Shown: positions 1 to 10,030, counted from the stretch's first letter. The stretch is DNA of 64,000 nucleotides from Palsa-1248 sp963737835 (GCA_963737835.1 CAVTUH010000001.1:1240001-1304000); one strand, 5' to 3'. Translations and numbers: made by a program. Notes: generated from the letters alone by a model not told the origin.

Positions 1-39
1 GATCTGATCCAGAAGCTCCCGGAAGAGCCGGCAGCAGAT

Positions 40-62
40 TTTGGCCCGCACAGCGGGCCAAA
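40..62. terminator. GC-rich hairpin, possible terminator
   Basis: A perfect 10-bp inverted repeat (tttggcccgc / gcgggccaaa) closes a 3-nt loop. It could end a gene entering from the left edge or the amidase gene on the minus strand. There is no clear T-run on either side, so it is only terminator-like. Confidence 0.35.
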
Positions 63-80
63 TTAGAGAGGGGCGACACA

Positions 81-166
81 GAAAGGAGAAAGGAGACACA
101 GACCTTCGGCGGCCTGGATAGCAAGTGCGCCACGAGGCCGCGCTCCTCGGTCTCCTTTCTCCTTTC
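81..166. repeat. heptamer inverted-repeat element, copy 1 (GAAAGGA type)
   Basis: A perfect 17-bp inverted repeat lies at 81-97 and 150-166. Its arms are the heptamer GAAAGGA in tandem. The 52-nt centre contains a stretch (gtgcgccacgaggc) that recurs, in the opposite orientation, in the element at 37.4-37.5 kb, so the two are copies of one dispersed repeat. It lies downstream of the acetamidase-like gene. Confidence 0.75.
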
Positions 167-298
167 ACCTTTCTGCGTGACGTCCGGCTGACACACGTCG
201 TCAACGCCCTCGCGCTTGCGTATGTTGGTCACGCGGACTCCGCAACCGCCGATGTCGAGATCGTGGACTACCATTGACCCGGATCATCATCCGCGGTC

Positions 299-1324
299 CT
301 ACTGTGGCCGGAAAATGCGCTTCGGCAATAAGGCGTGGATGCCCTTGGTGCCATCTACCACTTGGGTCACCTGCAGGTCTACCGCCAAACTGCAAAGGAT
401 GTAGGCCTGGTCGGCGGTCAGATGACGTTCCGTGACCAGATAATCAACCATTTCGTGGACGGCCATCTGCGCGGCCTTGTTCAGATCCGGATCCAATCCC
501 ATCGTGATGTAATGATCCGGGGTGTCCGCGCGAGGCCATGTCAGCTTCATGTTCTTTCGGACATAGAGTTGAAATCTTCCCCAAAGGGCCGCCTCGATCG
601 CAGTGCCATCTACCTCGCCGCCTCCCTGCCCCGCGTGGCCGTCTCCGACGGCAAAAAGCGCGTGCTTGGTGTGAACGGGGATGTAAAGGGTGGTTCCAGC
701 AACCAGGTCTTTGTTGTCGAGATTGCCGGCATAATTACCAGGAGCCCTGTCGCTGATTCTTCCGTCTGCCGGTGCCGGTGCCACTCCCATCGTCCCGAAA
801 AAAGGGCGCAAAGGAATCTCGATCCCCGGTGCAAAGAGGGCGACGTTACGAGTCCGATCCAACGGGATCGCGCGAGATCGTGCATAGGGAAAATCTTCCG
901 GCAACGTGCCGCCTCCGGCGTGAAAAGCGTTGACGGCATAGTCGTCGGCGATCCGAATTTCCAGGATGTGTATTTCAAGTACGTCCCCCGGTTCGGCTTC
1001 CTCGATCGCGATCGGGCCCACCAGAATATTCCCGTAGGTCTTACTCCGATCTGTTACAGCGTCCAATTCGCGCATCGAGGGTCGAATGAGGCTGTCTGGC
1101 ATGCCCAGGCTTTTCATCTCTTCCGCGCCGGCCAGCGGCGTATCCAATTCAACTATCTCTCCTGAGTGGATAGTGAGAATCGGTTTGGCAGCGGGGTCGA
1201 AATAGCCCCACTCCACCGTTTGGGGACCCGATGTGATTCTGTGAATTGCTGGCTGATCCTGGCAGTACACATTCCGGGCAATGAGCGACGCCAAGAGAAC
1301 GAAGGTGTACGGGAGGGATCCCAT
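299..1324 (-). CDS. exported acetamidase/formamidase family protein
   Basis: This 341-residue protein belongs to the FmdA/AmdA family, whose members hydrolyse short amides such as formamide or acetamide to ammonia and the acid. The family's glycine/histidine-rich block is visible near the middle (GDGHAGQGGGEVDGTAIE), with VGPIAIEEAEPGDVLEIHI in the N-terminal half. I chose the ATG at 1324 rather than an upstream start at 1375 because it places a clean signal peptide (hydrophobic LPYTFVLLASLIA, then a Cys-Gln site) at the N-terminus. Export is unusual for this mostly cytoplasmic family, so the substrate is uncertain. It is transcribed away from the methyltransferase gene. Confidence 0.85.
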   Translation of the reverse strand: MGSLPYTFVLLASLIARNVYCQDQPAIHRITSGPQTVEWGYFDPAAKPILTIHSGEIVELDTPLAGAEEMKSLGMPDSLIRPSMRELDAVTDRSKTYGNILVGPIAIEEAEPGDVLEIHILEIRIADDYAVNAFHAGGGTLPEDFPYARSRAIPLDRTRNVALFAPGIEIPLRPFFGTMGVAPAPADGRISDRAPGNYAGNLDNKDLVAGTTLYIPVHTKHALFAVGDGHAGQGGGEVDGTAIEAALWGRFQLYVRKNMKLTWPRADTPDHYITMGLDPDLNKAAQMAVHEMVDYLVTERHLTADQAYILCSLAVDLQVTQVVDGTKGIHALLPKRIFRPQ

Positions 1325-1706
1325 GGCAGCACTCCCAAGAGGGTTTGATCTGCAACTGGGTAGACCCCTGACCATGCGCGTTCACAGTGCGGGATACAAG
1401 CTCGCCGCCGCGACTGGGCCGTCATATTCCGCCCAGCGAGAGGCGGTGTAACGACCCCCTGGCTGGCGCATCCCGCCCGCCTTTGTGCGTTCATCCAACT
1501 GAGCGGAATAACTAGCTGTTGCTCCTGAAGTGTGTCGCCCGCGCCACAGAGCGGGCCTGCGATAGGGTCTGCTTCGTGCTTCTGACCCGGAAAACAGCTA
1601 GAGCCCGCTGGCACCCCGAATGCGTCCCTAGATCTGGGGGACTCGCGGTCGCCTGCGCCGAACCCTCGGGGTCACGATCGGGCGAAGCGACAACCTCGGA
1701 CTACCG
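1325..1706. other. divergent intergenic region, nothing identified
   Basis: About 380 bases separate the divergent amidase and methyltransferase genes and must hold both promoters. I found no convincing -35/-10 pair, hairpin, small gene or RNA here. Open frames in it have no recognisable content. Confidence 0.4.
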
Positions 1707-2549
1707 ATGCCCCACACACGCCATCATTGGAACGCCAGCAGGGCCCGCGCGTGGCATCTCTTCATGCCGCCCGCTCGCCCGTCGTTGGACGAGGTGGCGC
1801 TCTACGAGCGGCTGCTCGTCGAGCACGACGCAGTCGCGAACGCGCGCTGGGTGCTACTCGGTTGCACACCCGAGCTCCGCTCGCTCGCGGCGCGGCACCG
1901 GCGGGATTTGCTGTGCATTGACAAGAACCCGCACGTATTCGATGTCCTCCGATCCATGGTGTCACCGCGTTTCAGCGAGCGCTTCCTGTGTGCTGAGTGG
2001 CTGAAGGCAACGATTCCGGCAGCGGCCGATGTTGTGCTGGGTGACGGATCCCTCAACATGCTCCCCGGGAGCAAACACGCAGCATTCCTTCGACGCGTGG
2101 CGAACATGCTGGCCCCCGGCGGCATGGCCATTCTGCGCGTCCACCTCTTCGAACCGCCTCGCTTCACGTCGTCGGCAGAGGTGTTCGCATGGTACCGGGC
2201 GGTCGCCGCACCGGAGCCGGTCTTTTCCGCCACCCGCACACATCTCGACATGCTGTGGGCCAGTCGCCGCACCAGACGCGTGCACTTTCCCGACTATCAC
2301 CGGAAGGTACAGCAACTGTATAGTGCCAACGTGATCACCCTCCCCGAGTTCGAGGCCTACAACCGGCTGCTTCGCTTCAACAAGATCAGTTTGTACTACA
2401 CGACACGGGACCGCTTCGAGGCGATGGCCGCTCGGTGGTTCACCATCTGCGGCACGCATGGGGCGCACGACTACACCGGCGCGGCCCAACATCCATTGTA
2501 TTTCCTGCGCAAACGACAATCGCCGCCGAACGGCCACGCGCGCCCCTGA
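1707..2549 (+). CDS. SAM-dependent methyltransferase-like protein
   Basis: This 280-residue protein has the outline of a class I methyltransferase: a glycine-poor motif I (WVLLGCTPEL, near residue 50), an acidic end of strand 2 (LCIDKNPHV), a motif-II-like DVVLGDGSLNMLP, and a post-motif LAPGGMAILRVHLFE. It would methylate an unknown substrate. It sits 5 nt before an ATP-grasp gene, so the two are probably co-translated and act in one pathway. The start is uncertain: ATG 1707 has a poor Shine-Dalgarno, and ATG 1764 is possible. The degenerate motif I (GCT rather than GxGxG) is the main caveat. Confidence 0.65.
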   Translation: MPHTRHHWNASRARAWHLFMPPARPSLDEVALYERLLVEHDAVANARWVLLGCTPELRSLAARHRRDLLCIDKNPHVFDVLRSMVSPRFSERFLCAEWLKATIPAAADVVLGDGSLNMLPGSKHAAFLRRVANMLAPGGMAILRVHLFEPPRFTSSAEVFAWYRAVAAPEPVFSATRTHLDMLWASRRTRRVHFPDYHRKVQQLYSANVITLPEFEAYNRLLRFNKISLYYTTRDRFEAMAARWFTICGTHGAHDYTGAAQHPLYFLRKRQSPPNGHARP

Positions 2550-2554
2550 GCCAC

Positions 2555-3433
2555 ATGCCGGTCGGACCGAAGCGGATCGTCATTCTGTTGCACGAGCGCG
2601 AGACGCCGGCATCGGTGCGTGCCCACCTCATCAGCTACATCGCTGACCATTGGCGCGAGGACGGTCACGAAGTCGTGTACCTGTTCGGGACCTCAACCTG
2701 GGTTCCCGCCGATGCGATCCTCGTCCATGTCAATCTGTCAGTCGTTCCCGAGACATACCTCACCTTTGCACGCCAGTATCCGATCGCACTGAATGCTCGC
2801 GTGCGAGACATTCGGAAATCGGCCATCGGTCAACAGGTCGTGCGGCGGGACGACGCCTACGACGGCAAGGTGATCGTCAAGTCGGACCTCAACTATGCGG
2901 GCGAGCCTGAGCGGCGCTTCGAGCGCGCCCCGCTGGTGGAAGGCTCGATGACCGCGCGTGTGCTCAATCGTCTCCACCGATTGCGTTATCCATCGTTCCG
3001 CAGCCCGAGTGAGTATCTGATTTATGATCATCTGAGCCTCGTCCCGCGCCGCTATTTCTCGTCCAAGGACCTCGTGATCCAGAAGTTCCTGCCAGAAATG
3101 GACGGTGACATGTACTGTGTGCGGTGTTGGCACGTGCTCGGCGATCGGACGTTTGCAGTGCGCCTCAAGTCGTCATTTCCCGTCGTGAACGGTGCGACCC
3201 ATCAGAGCGTCGAGCGGATCGAGCCACACCCAGACATCGTTGCCGCGCGAGACCGTCTCGCAATCGATTACGGGAAACTCGATTACGTCATCGTTGGCAC
3301 GCGGGCTATTCTCCTCGACGTCAACAAGACGATCGGGATGAACGCAGCGCCAGGCGGCATCGGCAATGATCCGCAGTTCGTTGCACTGCGGCGGTTCCGA
3401 GCCGAAGGGTTGTACTCCTACTTCCGAGAGTAG
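2555..3433 (+). CDS. ATP-grasp-fold protein
   Basis: This 292-residue protein begins with a Rossmann-like strand (RIVILLHERE) and continues with ATP-grasp hallmarks: a nucleotide-binding lysine strand (GKVIVKSDLNYAG), a hinge strand (DLVIQKFLPE) and a terminal metal-binding strand (AILLDVNKTIG, with D and N as metal ligands). ATP-grasp enzymes ligate a carboxylate to an amine, thiol or similar group through an acyl phosphate. An upstream in-frame start at 2435 would overlap the methyltransferase extensively, so ATG 2555 is preferred. No precursor peptide or other tailoring gene is visible, so whether the product is a peptide or a glycan modification is unknown. Confidence 0.7.
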   Translation: MPVGPKRIVILLHERETPASVRAHLISYIADHWREDGHEVVYLFGTSTWVPADAILVHVNLSVVPETYLTFARQYPIALNARVRDIRKSAIGQQVVRRDDAYDGKVIVKSDLNYAGEPERRFERAPLVEGSMTARVLNRLHRLRYPSFRSPSEYLIYDHLSLVPRRYFSSKDLVIQKFLPEMDGDMYCVRCWHVLGDRTFAVRLKSSFPVVNGATHQSVERIEPHPDIVAARDRLAIDYGKLDYVIVGTRAILLDVNKTIGMNAAPGGIGNDPQFVALRRFRAEGLYSYFRE

Positions 3434-3616
3434 TCGGGCGCCCCCAAGACCGGTTCGAGAGCGGAACGACGAGCGAGCGATACCGGTGGCCCGGCCTGGC
3501 GGCGGCTCGATCGCGGGGCCAAGTTAGCGCCCGGCTACGCGCGCCGGCCCTGCCAATGTTGCGCCCCGCCCCACCTTCCCGCCTGCTGGTGGGCTCACCT
3601 CCCTCCTCGCCGTTGG

Positions 3617-5044
3617 ATGGCCATGTCCCGCATCTCACAATCAGTGGTGATCGCCAGCGTTGTTGTCGCATCAGTCGCCGCCGCGCAGTCATCGCCCGCG
3701 TCGCGCACGATGCCGCCCGAGCAGGACCAACAGCTCGCGCACGCCATCTACAAGGAGATCATCGAAATCCAGTCGGGCTACACGACTGGCGCCACGACAC
3801 CCGTAGCGGAGGCCGTGGCGCGTCGGCTCCGAGCGGCGGGCTTTGACGAGCGAGACATCTTCGTGGGCGGTGCTGCCCCCAACAAGATGAACCTGGTCGT
3901 CCGCTACCACGGAACGGCAGGTCGGCGTCCGATTCTTCTGCTCGCGCACACCGATGTTGTCGAGGCGAAGCGCGAGGACTGGAGCATGGATCCGTTCGTG
4001 TTGAACGAGAAGGACGGCTACTTCTACGGGCGAGGAACGGGCGACGACAAGGCGCAGGCGGCGATCTGGATCGCCAATCTGATTCGGTACAAGCGTGAGG
4101 GATTCAAGCCCGATCGCGACCTCATCGTGGCGCTCACGGCTGACGAGGAAGGTGGTGGCCCCTACAACGGCGTTCAGTGGCTGCTCAAGAACAAGCGCGA
4201 ACTGATCGACGCCGACTATGCGCTGAATGAAGGCGGGTGGGGCGAGTCGGTGAACGGTACCAGACTCTCCAACGACGTGCAGGTCAGCGAGAAGTATGTG
4301 ATCAACTATCGGTTCGAGGTGCGCAACAAAGGGGGGCACAGCTCGCTGCCCGTCGCGGACAACGCGATCTACCACCTGGCCGGCGCACTCGGGCGGCTAT
4401 CGCAATTCGGCTTTCCCCTGAAGACCAACGACGTGACGCGCGCGTACTTCCGGGCGATGGCGGGCATCGAGCACGGTCCGCTGAGCGGAGATCTCGCGGC
4501 AGTGGCAAACGGAGACACCGCGGCCATGCGGCGTATCGCCCAACAATCCACCCCGTGGAACGCGACGCTGCGAACCACGTGTGTCGCCACGATGCTCGAG
4601 GGTGGACACGCGGTGAACGCCCTCCCCCAGCTGGCGGCCGCCACGGTCAACTGCCGTGTCCTACCGGATGACAGCGCTGAGTACGTGACCGAGACATTGC
4701 AACGTGTGATCGCGGACACCGCCGTAAAGGTGACCATCACGGGTACACCCCACAACGCGCCGCCGTCGCAAATGCGCGAGGACCTCTTGAGCGCGGTCAG
4801 CGCGGTCACGACCGACTTGTGGCCCGGCGTCACTACCGTCCCGCTGATGGTGATGGGGGCAACGGATGGTGCGTACTTGCGGGCGGCCGGTATTCCGACG
4901 TACGGCGTGCAAGGGCTCTTCTACGATCGCGACGACATCCGCTTCCACGGGCGCGACGAGCGGCTCAAGGTGCAATCCTTTTACGAAGGCCAGACGTTCA
5001 TGTACCAGCTCGTGAAGCGCCTCTCGAGCTCGCCGAGGGCCTGA
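3617..5044 (+). CDS. exported M20-family metallopeptidase
   Basis: This 475-residue protein begins with a signal peptide (SVVIASVVVASVAAA, then QSS). It shows the M20 di-zinc motifs in order: LLLAHTDVVE (metal His and catalytic Asp), GRGTGDDKAQ (bridging Asp) and ALTADEEGGG (general-base Glu plus ligand Glu). A lid/dimerisation domain follows (KGGHSSLPVADNAIYHL), and a C-terminal zinc His is expected in DDIRFHGRDE. It probably trims peptides or dipeptides in the periplasm. It is monocistronic: a strong hairpin follows at 5101-5136. Confidence 0.9.
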   Translation: MAMSRISQSVVIASVVVASVAAAQSSPASRTMPPEQDQQLAHAIYKEIIEIQSGYTTGATTPVAEAVARRLRAAGFDERDIFVGGAAPNKMNLVVRYHGTAGRRPILLLAHTDVVEAKREDWSMDPFVLNEKDGYFYGRGTGDDKAQAAIWIANLIRYKREGFKPDRDLIVALTADEEGGGPYNGVQWLLKNKRELIDADYALNEGGWGESVNGTRLSNDVQVSEKYVINYRFEVRNKGGHSSLPVADNAIYHLAGALGRLSQFGFPLKTNDVTRAYFRAMAGIEHGPLSGDLAAVANGDTAAMRRIAQQSTPWNATLRTTCVATMLEGGHAVNALPQLAAATVNCRVLPDDSAEYVTETLQRVIADTAVKVTITGTPHNAPPSQMREDLLSAVSAVTTDLWPGVTTVPLMVMGATDGAYLRAAGIPTYGVQGLFYDRDDIRFHGRDERLKVQSFYEGQTFMYQLVKRLSSSPRA

Positions 5045-5100
5045 CGAAGCGCGCGAGGCACGCGGCGCGCCTGCGGCTAACCGTGAGGTGACGCCCGCAC

Positions 5101-5136
5101 AATGCCCGGTGCGACGCCGTCGCCGCACCGGGCATT
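5101..5136 (+). terminator. terminator hairpin after the M20 peptidase gene
   Basis: A perfect 13-bp stem (5101-5113 with 5124-5136, arm aatgcccggtgcg) closes a 10-nt loop and is followed by a long pyrimidine tract rich in T and C. It separates the M20 gene from the SusC/SusD operon. The following 250 bases form the SusC leader. A TTGACA at 5244-5249 is the only promoter-like hexamer I see, and it lacks a good -10. Confidence 0.6.
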
Positions 5137-5388
5137 CCCTTCTCCTTCTCCGTTTCCTTTCCCCTTTCTGCGCCGCCAGCGCCGCCGCGCCGCGCGGCTC
5201 GTAAGCGCGACGCGCACACCAGGGGAACCTCTTGCATTCGTGCTTGACAGTTTCCGTGCATCTCGCCACCGTTGCCGATTGGCCGCAGCGCATTTGTTTA
5301 CGCGCCGCAGGCAAACGTGAAGGTGGCCTGGTCTGCACGCGAGGCATGCCGGGCCCTGTGCCAGGTATTGCTCGCGACAGGAGGGCCA

Positions 5389-8379
5389 ATGTTACGTAAG
5401 GTGTTCGCGAAGAGGACCGTCGGGCTCCTCGCCGCGGTTCTCGTATTCGCGCCAGCCATCACCGCGCACGCCCAGGCGACTCCCCGCCGCCTCACCGGGC
5501 GCGTGGTGGATGCGGACGAGGGCGGCGCGGTGCCGGCCGCGACGGTGCTCGTCAACGGCACGACGGTGGGAGTCGCTACGAGCGACAGTGGCACGTTCGT
5601 CATGCGCGTGCCTGCGGGAGCGCTGACCCTCACCGTACGGCGGGTCGGCTACAGACAGGCTACCGTGGCCGTTTCGCCCACGGACGCAAACGTCAGCGTG
5701 CGCCTCACCAAGGACATCCTGCGCCTCGATGAGCAGGTGGTCACCGGCGTGGCGACGTCCGTATCGACGGCAAGCGCCGCCAACGCGGTCGCGGTCGTAC
5801 CGGCCGAGGAGATCAGTCAGGTCCCGTCGCCGACGATCGAGAACGCGCTCCAGGGCACGATACCCGGAGCCCTCATCCAGCAGAACAACGGCGGTGCCCC
5901 CGGCGGCGGCATGCAGGTACAGATCCGAGGGATCACCTCCATCTTCGCCAACGCCTCCCCGCTGTGGGTTATCGACGGCGTGATCGTGAACGACGAAGCC
6001 GCCAACAGCGGTCTCAATACGATCAGCCAGGCGGGCGGCGGTTCAAATGGCTCGGGCGTCGGACCGGACATGCAGGACCTGAGCCCCAACCGCATCGCGG
6101 ATATCAACCCTGACGACATCGAGAGCGTCGAGGTCCTCAAGGGTGCGTCGGCGTCGGCGATCTACGGCTCCAAGGCCTCGGCCGGCGTCATCGTCGTTAC
6201 CACGAAGAAGGGCACACCTGGCAAGCCGAAGTGGAACTTCAGCCAGCAGGTCGGCGAATTCTCGCTCCTCAACACGTACAACCTGACGCAGTTTCCGACG
6301 CTCGCGGGCACAGAAGCGTGGGCCAGCGATCACGGCTACCCTGCCGGGGTCAGTGCAAGTGAGATCAAGTCGATCTACGCCGGCCCGCAGGATTATCAGG
6401 GAGAGTTGTTCGGCAATCGCCAGGCGTCGTATGAGACGGACTTGAGCGTGAGCGGCACCCAGGGCGGGACCGAGTACTTCCTCTCCGGGCTCGCCAAGTA
6501 CGACAACGGCATCATGCTCAACACCGGCTACAACAAGCAGTCGATCCGGACCAACATCACCCAGACGTTCCTGTCGAGCCTCACGGCGAACGTGAACCTC
6601 AATCTCGTTCACTCCCTCACCCGCCGCGGACTCACGGGTAACGACAACATCGGCGCGAGCCCGTACACGGTGCTCGATTACACGCCGCAATTCATGAATC
6701 TGAACCACGTGAATCCGGACGGCAGTTGGGCGTTCAATCCGTATGGCAACGCCAACCCGTTCGCCGACGCGTATCTGATGCAAACGCCGGAGGAAGTGAC
6801 CCGCATCATCGGCGGCGGCACCATCGACTGGACCGTGTGGAGCACGGAGCACCAATCGGTGCGACTCACGGCGCAAGGCGGCGCGGACTACTCGAACCAG
6901 AACGATCTCTTCTTCGCGCCACCGTCCCTGCAGGTCGAGGAGTTCGTGCCGTCAGGGCTCCCCGGCGTGTCCCAGGACAACTACGCCAAGACCGAGTATT
7001 TCAATTACTCGATCAATCTCGTGCACCACTACACGGGACTCTCCTGGCTCGACGCTACGACGTCACTTGGCTTCGGGCGCGACAAACGCTCGGTCGACAA
7101 CCCGACGTCCGCAGGGCAGGACCTCCTGGCCGGCGCGAACGCACCGGTCCTCGGCGCCGTGCAGACGCTGACGTACAACGCCTACCAGCAGAAGGACCAG
7201 TCGTTCTATGCGCAGGAACAGGTGCTGACGCTCGGCCAGCGACTCGCACTCACCGCGGGCATCACGGCCGAGCGCACAACCAACGACGGCAATATCGGCA
7301 AGTTCTATCCGTTCCCGCGCTTCTCGGCCTCGTACCGTATCCCGCAGTTCGTGTCATTCCTCGACGAGCTCAAGCTGCGCGCCGCGTACGGCCAGTCGGG
7401 CACACAACCCAACTACGGCGTCAAATACACGCCCTTCAACACGCAGCTCTCGGGCGGCCTCGTGGGCGTCTATCCCAACCTGCTCGTCGGCAACGCGAAC
7501 ATCGAGCCGGAGCACGAAGCCGAGACCGAGTTGGGATTCGACGCGACCATGTTCAAGTCGCGGGCACAATTCACGTTCACCGTCTACCAGAAGCAGGTGA
7601 GCAACCTGCTGCTGCAAGCCAATGTGTCGCCGTCGCTCGGATTTGATTCGCAGTGGTTCAACGGCGGCGAGTTCACCAACCAGGGCATCGAGCTACAGCT
7701 GACGTCGACGCCCGTCCAGCTGCGCAACGGGTTCCAGTGGATCAATACCACCTCGTTCTTCCGGAACTACAGCCGCGTCAACTCGCTGCCTGTCCCGAGC
7801 TTTTATATCAACGCCGGCGGATTCCTCGGCAACGGCGTGATCGAGGTGGGGCGATCCGTGTCGCAAATCACCGGTGGCTTCAGCGACCCGAATGGCGATC
7901 CGATGCAGATCGGCGACGTGCAGCCGGACTTCATCGTGAACTTCTCCAACCAGATCAACTTCAAGCGATTCTCGGTCTCAGCGCTCTTCGAGTGGTCGCG
8001 TGGCGGAGGCGTTGGCGATTGGACCGACTATCAGTTCGACGTCAGTCCGGGCCTGCTCGCCGACTCCGCGCTCAGTGCGAAACGGCTCAACGAAGTCAAT
8101 CTCGGCCTTGCGCCGTACTTCGCGCCCGGAAGCTACATGAAGCTCCGCGACCTGGCCGTGAGCTACCAGCTCCCGGAGCGGTGGTTCTCGTGGGCCGGCG
8201 GTCGGATCAATTCGGCACGCTTGAGAGCTGACGGACGCAATCTCTTCATGTGGACGGGTTATCCCGGGCTGGATCCCGAGGTGAATTTCATTGGCAATAC
8301 TCAGGTCTCGCGCGGTCAGGACGTGACACCGTACCCGCCGGCCCGGAGCTACTTCTTCGGCATCGACCTGGGTCTCTAA
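5389..8379 (+). CDS. SusC/RagA-type TonB-linked outer-membrane receptor
   Basis: This 996-residue protein starts at ATG 5389 behind a good ribosome-binding site (aggaggg). Domains in order: signal peptide (LLAAVLVFAPAITAHAQ), a carboxypeptidase-D-regulatory-like domain (about 28-115, LTGRVVDADEGG), a TonB plug (about 125-255, with LWVIDGVIVND and the VEVLKGASASAIYGSKAS motif), and a long beta-barrel ending in an aromatic strand (SYFFGIDLGL). It imports oligomeric nutrients, typically glycans or peptides, using TonB energy. The SusD partner begins 3 nt downstream. With peptidase genes around it, peptide uptake is plausible but unproven. Confidence 0.93.
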   Translation: MLRKVFAKRTVGLLAAVLVFAPAITAHAQATPRRLTGRVVDADEGGAVPAATVLVNGTTVGVATSDSGTFVMRVPAGALTLTVRRVGYRQATVAVSPTDANVSVRLTKDILRLDEQVVTGVATSVSTASAANAVAVVPAEEISQVPSPTIENALQGTIPGALIQQNNGGAPGGGMQVQIRGITSIFANASPLWVIDGVIVNDEAANSGLNTISQAGGGSNGSGVGPDMQDLSPNRIADINPDDIESVEVLKGASASAIYGSKASAGVIVVTTKKGTPGKPKWNFSQQVGEFSLLNTYNLTQFPTLAGTEAWASDHGYPAGVSASEIKSIYAGPQDYQGELFGNRQASYETDLSVSGTQGGTEYFLSGLAKYDNGIMLNTGYNKQSIRTNITQTFLSSLTANVNLNLVHSLTRRGLTGNDNIGASPYTVLDYTPQFMNLNHVNPDGSWAFNPYGNANPFADAYLMQTPEEVTRIIGGGTIDWTVWSTEHQSVRLTAQGGADYSNQNDLFFAPPSLQVEEFVPSGLPGVSQDNYAKTEYFNYSINLVHHYTGLSWLDATTSLGFGRDKRSVDNPTSAGQDLLAGANAPVLGAVQTLTYNAYQQKDQSFYAQEQVLTLGQRLALTAGITAERTTNDGNIGKFYPFPRFSASYRIPQFVSFLDELKLRAAYGQSGTQPNYGVKYTPFNTQLSGGLVGVYPNLLVGNANIEPEHEAETELGFDATMFKSRAQFTFTVYQKQVSNLLLQANVSPSLGFDSQWFNGGEFTNQGIELQLTSTPVQLRNGFQWINTTSFFRNYSRVNSLPVPSFYINAGGFLGNGVIEVGRSVSQITGGFSDPNGDPMQIGDVQPDFIVNFSNQINFKRFSVSALFEWSRGGGVGDWTDYQFDVSPGLLADSALSAKRLNEVNLGLAPYFAPGSYMKLRDLAVSYQLPERWFSWAGGRINSARLRADGRNLFMWTGYPGLDPEVNFIGNTQVSRGQDVTPYPPARSYFFGIDLGL

Positions 8380-8381
8380 CC

Positions 8382-10004
8382 ATGACACTCAACGAGATGT
8401 ATACCAATCAGCACGATATGGCGGAGCCGCTGCGTCCGCGGGCTCGTTTCGCCCGCTGGACCACACCGCGTGCCGCTGCAGGCATCGGAGCAATCGCGCT
8501 CGCCGTGATGGTGGGCTGCAAAGACAGTAACGTCCCGTATCTCACGGCTCCGACCTCCGTCTCGAACACTCCGACAGGCGTGCAAGACGCCATTACCGGG
8601 CTTTTTGGATCGAGCCGGAACGACGTCGGGCTGTACGTGATTTTCATGTCCACGATGGGCCGCGACGCGGCCAACTTCGTGAATACCGAGCCTCGATGGG
8701 TGACGATGGGGACGGGCGTAATTCCGATTACGAACAATGACGGATTTTGGGGCGCAGCTATCTGGGACCTTGAGTACCGCACCGCGAAGTTTGCGAACTC
8801 GATCATCACCTCAATACCAAACGTTGCGCCACCCTACACGACGCCGCAGCAGCAGGCGATCATCGGCGTCGCGCAAACCATGAAGGCGCTCATGTTCATG
8901 ATGCTCGCCGAGACCCACGACACGGGGGGCGTTTCGGTAGCGTCCATTGCATCGACAGGGACGACGCCAGCGCCCATGCTGTGCAACAAGGACGTCTGGG
9001 CGTATATCGTGGCGGTGCTGGATTCGGGTAACACGGCCCTCAACGCCGCGGGATCGATCGCGCTGCCGATCAGCCTTCCGCCGGGTTTCGCGTCCGTTTC
9101 GAACCAGGCAGGTCCGAGCACGACGCCGGGTTCATTCGCTGCGTTCAACCGAGCGCTTGCTGGGAAAGCGGGACTCGAACTGGCCTATGCCATCGCGCGC
9201 AACACGGCCGGCACAGCGCCCACACCCAATTCGGCCGGATCGCCCAACGTACAAGCGCTGACACGTGCGGACAGCGCCATCAAGGCCTCGGCACTGTTTA
9301 GTCCCGCGAATATTACCCTACCTGCCGCAGGCGGCTTCCCAGCTGCTGATCCGTACGGCGTCTATCACGCGTTCACCGCGCAGTCGGGCGACCTGGTCAA
9401 CCCGGTCAACGGGAACATCGGCACGATGGCCGTGCTGTGGGATCTGGTCGCGGACGTGGATACCGTCAACGACGCGCGTTGGAAGGCCAAATTCTCAGTG
9501 AATCCCGGTACGGTGTCGCAGCCGTCGTTCGCCGGCGCTGCCTCGCCATACATCTATAGCTATTACGGAACGCCATCGTCACCGATTCCTATCGTCCGGA
9601 ACGACGAGCTGGCGCTCGTGGATGCGCAGATTCAGCTGGGCCTGGGCCAATACGCAAATGCAGTCACGCTCATCAACGACGTGCACCAGCAGGCTGGTGG
9701 CATGTCAGCGATCAACCCCGCTTCGATGACCACGTACGCCGCCGTGCGCGACTCGCTCATGAAGGAGCAGCGCATCACGAGTGTGCTCGAGGGAAGTGCC
9801 GACCGAACGATCGCGATTCGCATGTACGGCTTAGCCGCAGTAGCGGATACCACGTGGGATGCCACATCGGGACCCGATGCTGCAGCCAAGGCCAACGCTG
9901 ACAAGGCAGAAGGTAACTTCCCGGATCTGCACACGACGCTGCTTCCGGTGCCTATATCGGAAGCCTCTGGACGAGGAGGGAATTACACGCTGAGTTGCCA
10001 GTAA
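8382..10004 (+). CDS. SusD/RagB-like outer-membrane lipoprotein
   Basis: This 540-residue lipoprotein starts 3 nt after the SusC stop and is its surface-exposed substrate-binding lid. After a cytoplasmic arm, a hydrophobic stretch runs into a lipobox (ALAVMVGC, Cys at about residue 47). The body contains a TPR-like helical region (NDELALVDAQIQLGLGQYANAVTLINDVHQ), as SusD proteins do, and a C-terminal KEQR helix (SLMKEQRITSVLEG) typical of the family. ATG 8382 or ATG 8418 could serve as start. Sequence similarity to classical SusD looks low, as is usual for Gemmatimonadota-type versions, so the call rests on synteny plus these features. Confidence 0.85.
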   Translation: MTLNEMYTNQHDMAEPLRPRARFARWTTPRAAAGIGAIALAVMVGCKDSNVPYLTAPTSVSNTPTGVQDAITGLFGSSRNDVGLYVIFMSTMGRDAANFVNTEPRWVTMGTGVIPITNNDGFWGAAIWDLEYRTAKFANSIITSIPNVAPPYTTPQQQAIIGVAQTMKALMFMMLAETHDTGGVSVASIASTGTTPAPMLCNKDVWAYIVAVLDSGNTALNAAGSIALPISLPPGFASVSNQAGPSTTPGSFAAFNRALAGKAGLELAYAIARNTAGTAPTPNSAGSPNVQALTRADSAIKASALFSPANITLPAAGGFPAADPYGVYHAFTAQSGDLVNPVNGNIGTMAVLWDLVADVDTVNDARWKAKFSVNPGTVSQPSFAGAASPYIYSYYGTPSSPIPIVRNDELALVDAQIQLGLGQYANAVTLINDVHQQAGGMSAINPASMTTYAAVRDSLMKEQRITSVLEGSADRTIAIRMYGLAAVADTTWDATSGPDAAAKANADKAEGNFPDLHTTLLPVPISEASGRGGNYTLSCQ

Positions 10005-10030
10005 CCTCCTCGAGCACCACCGTACGTCAC

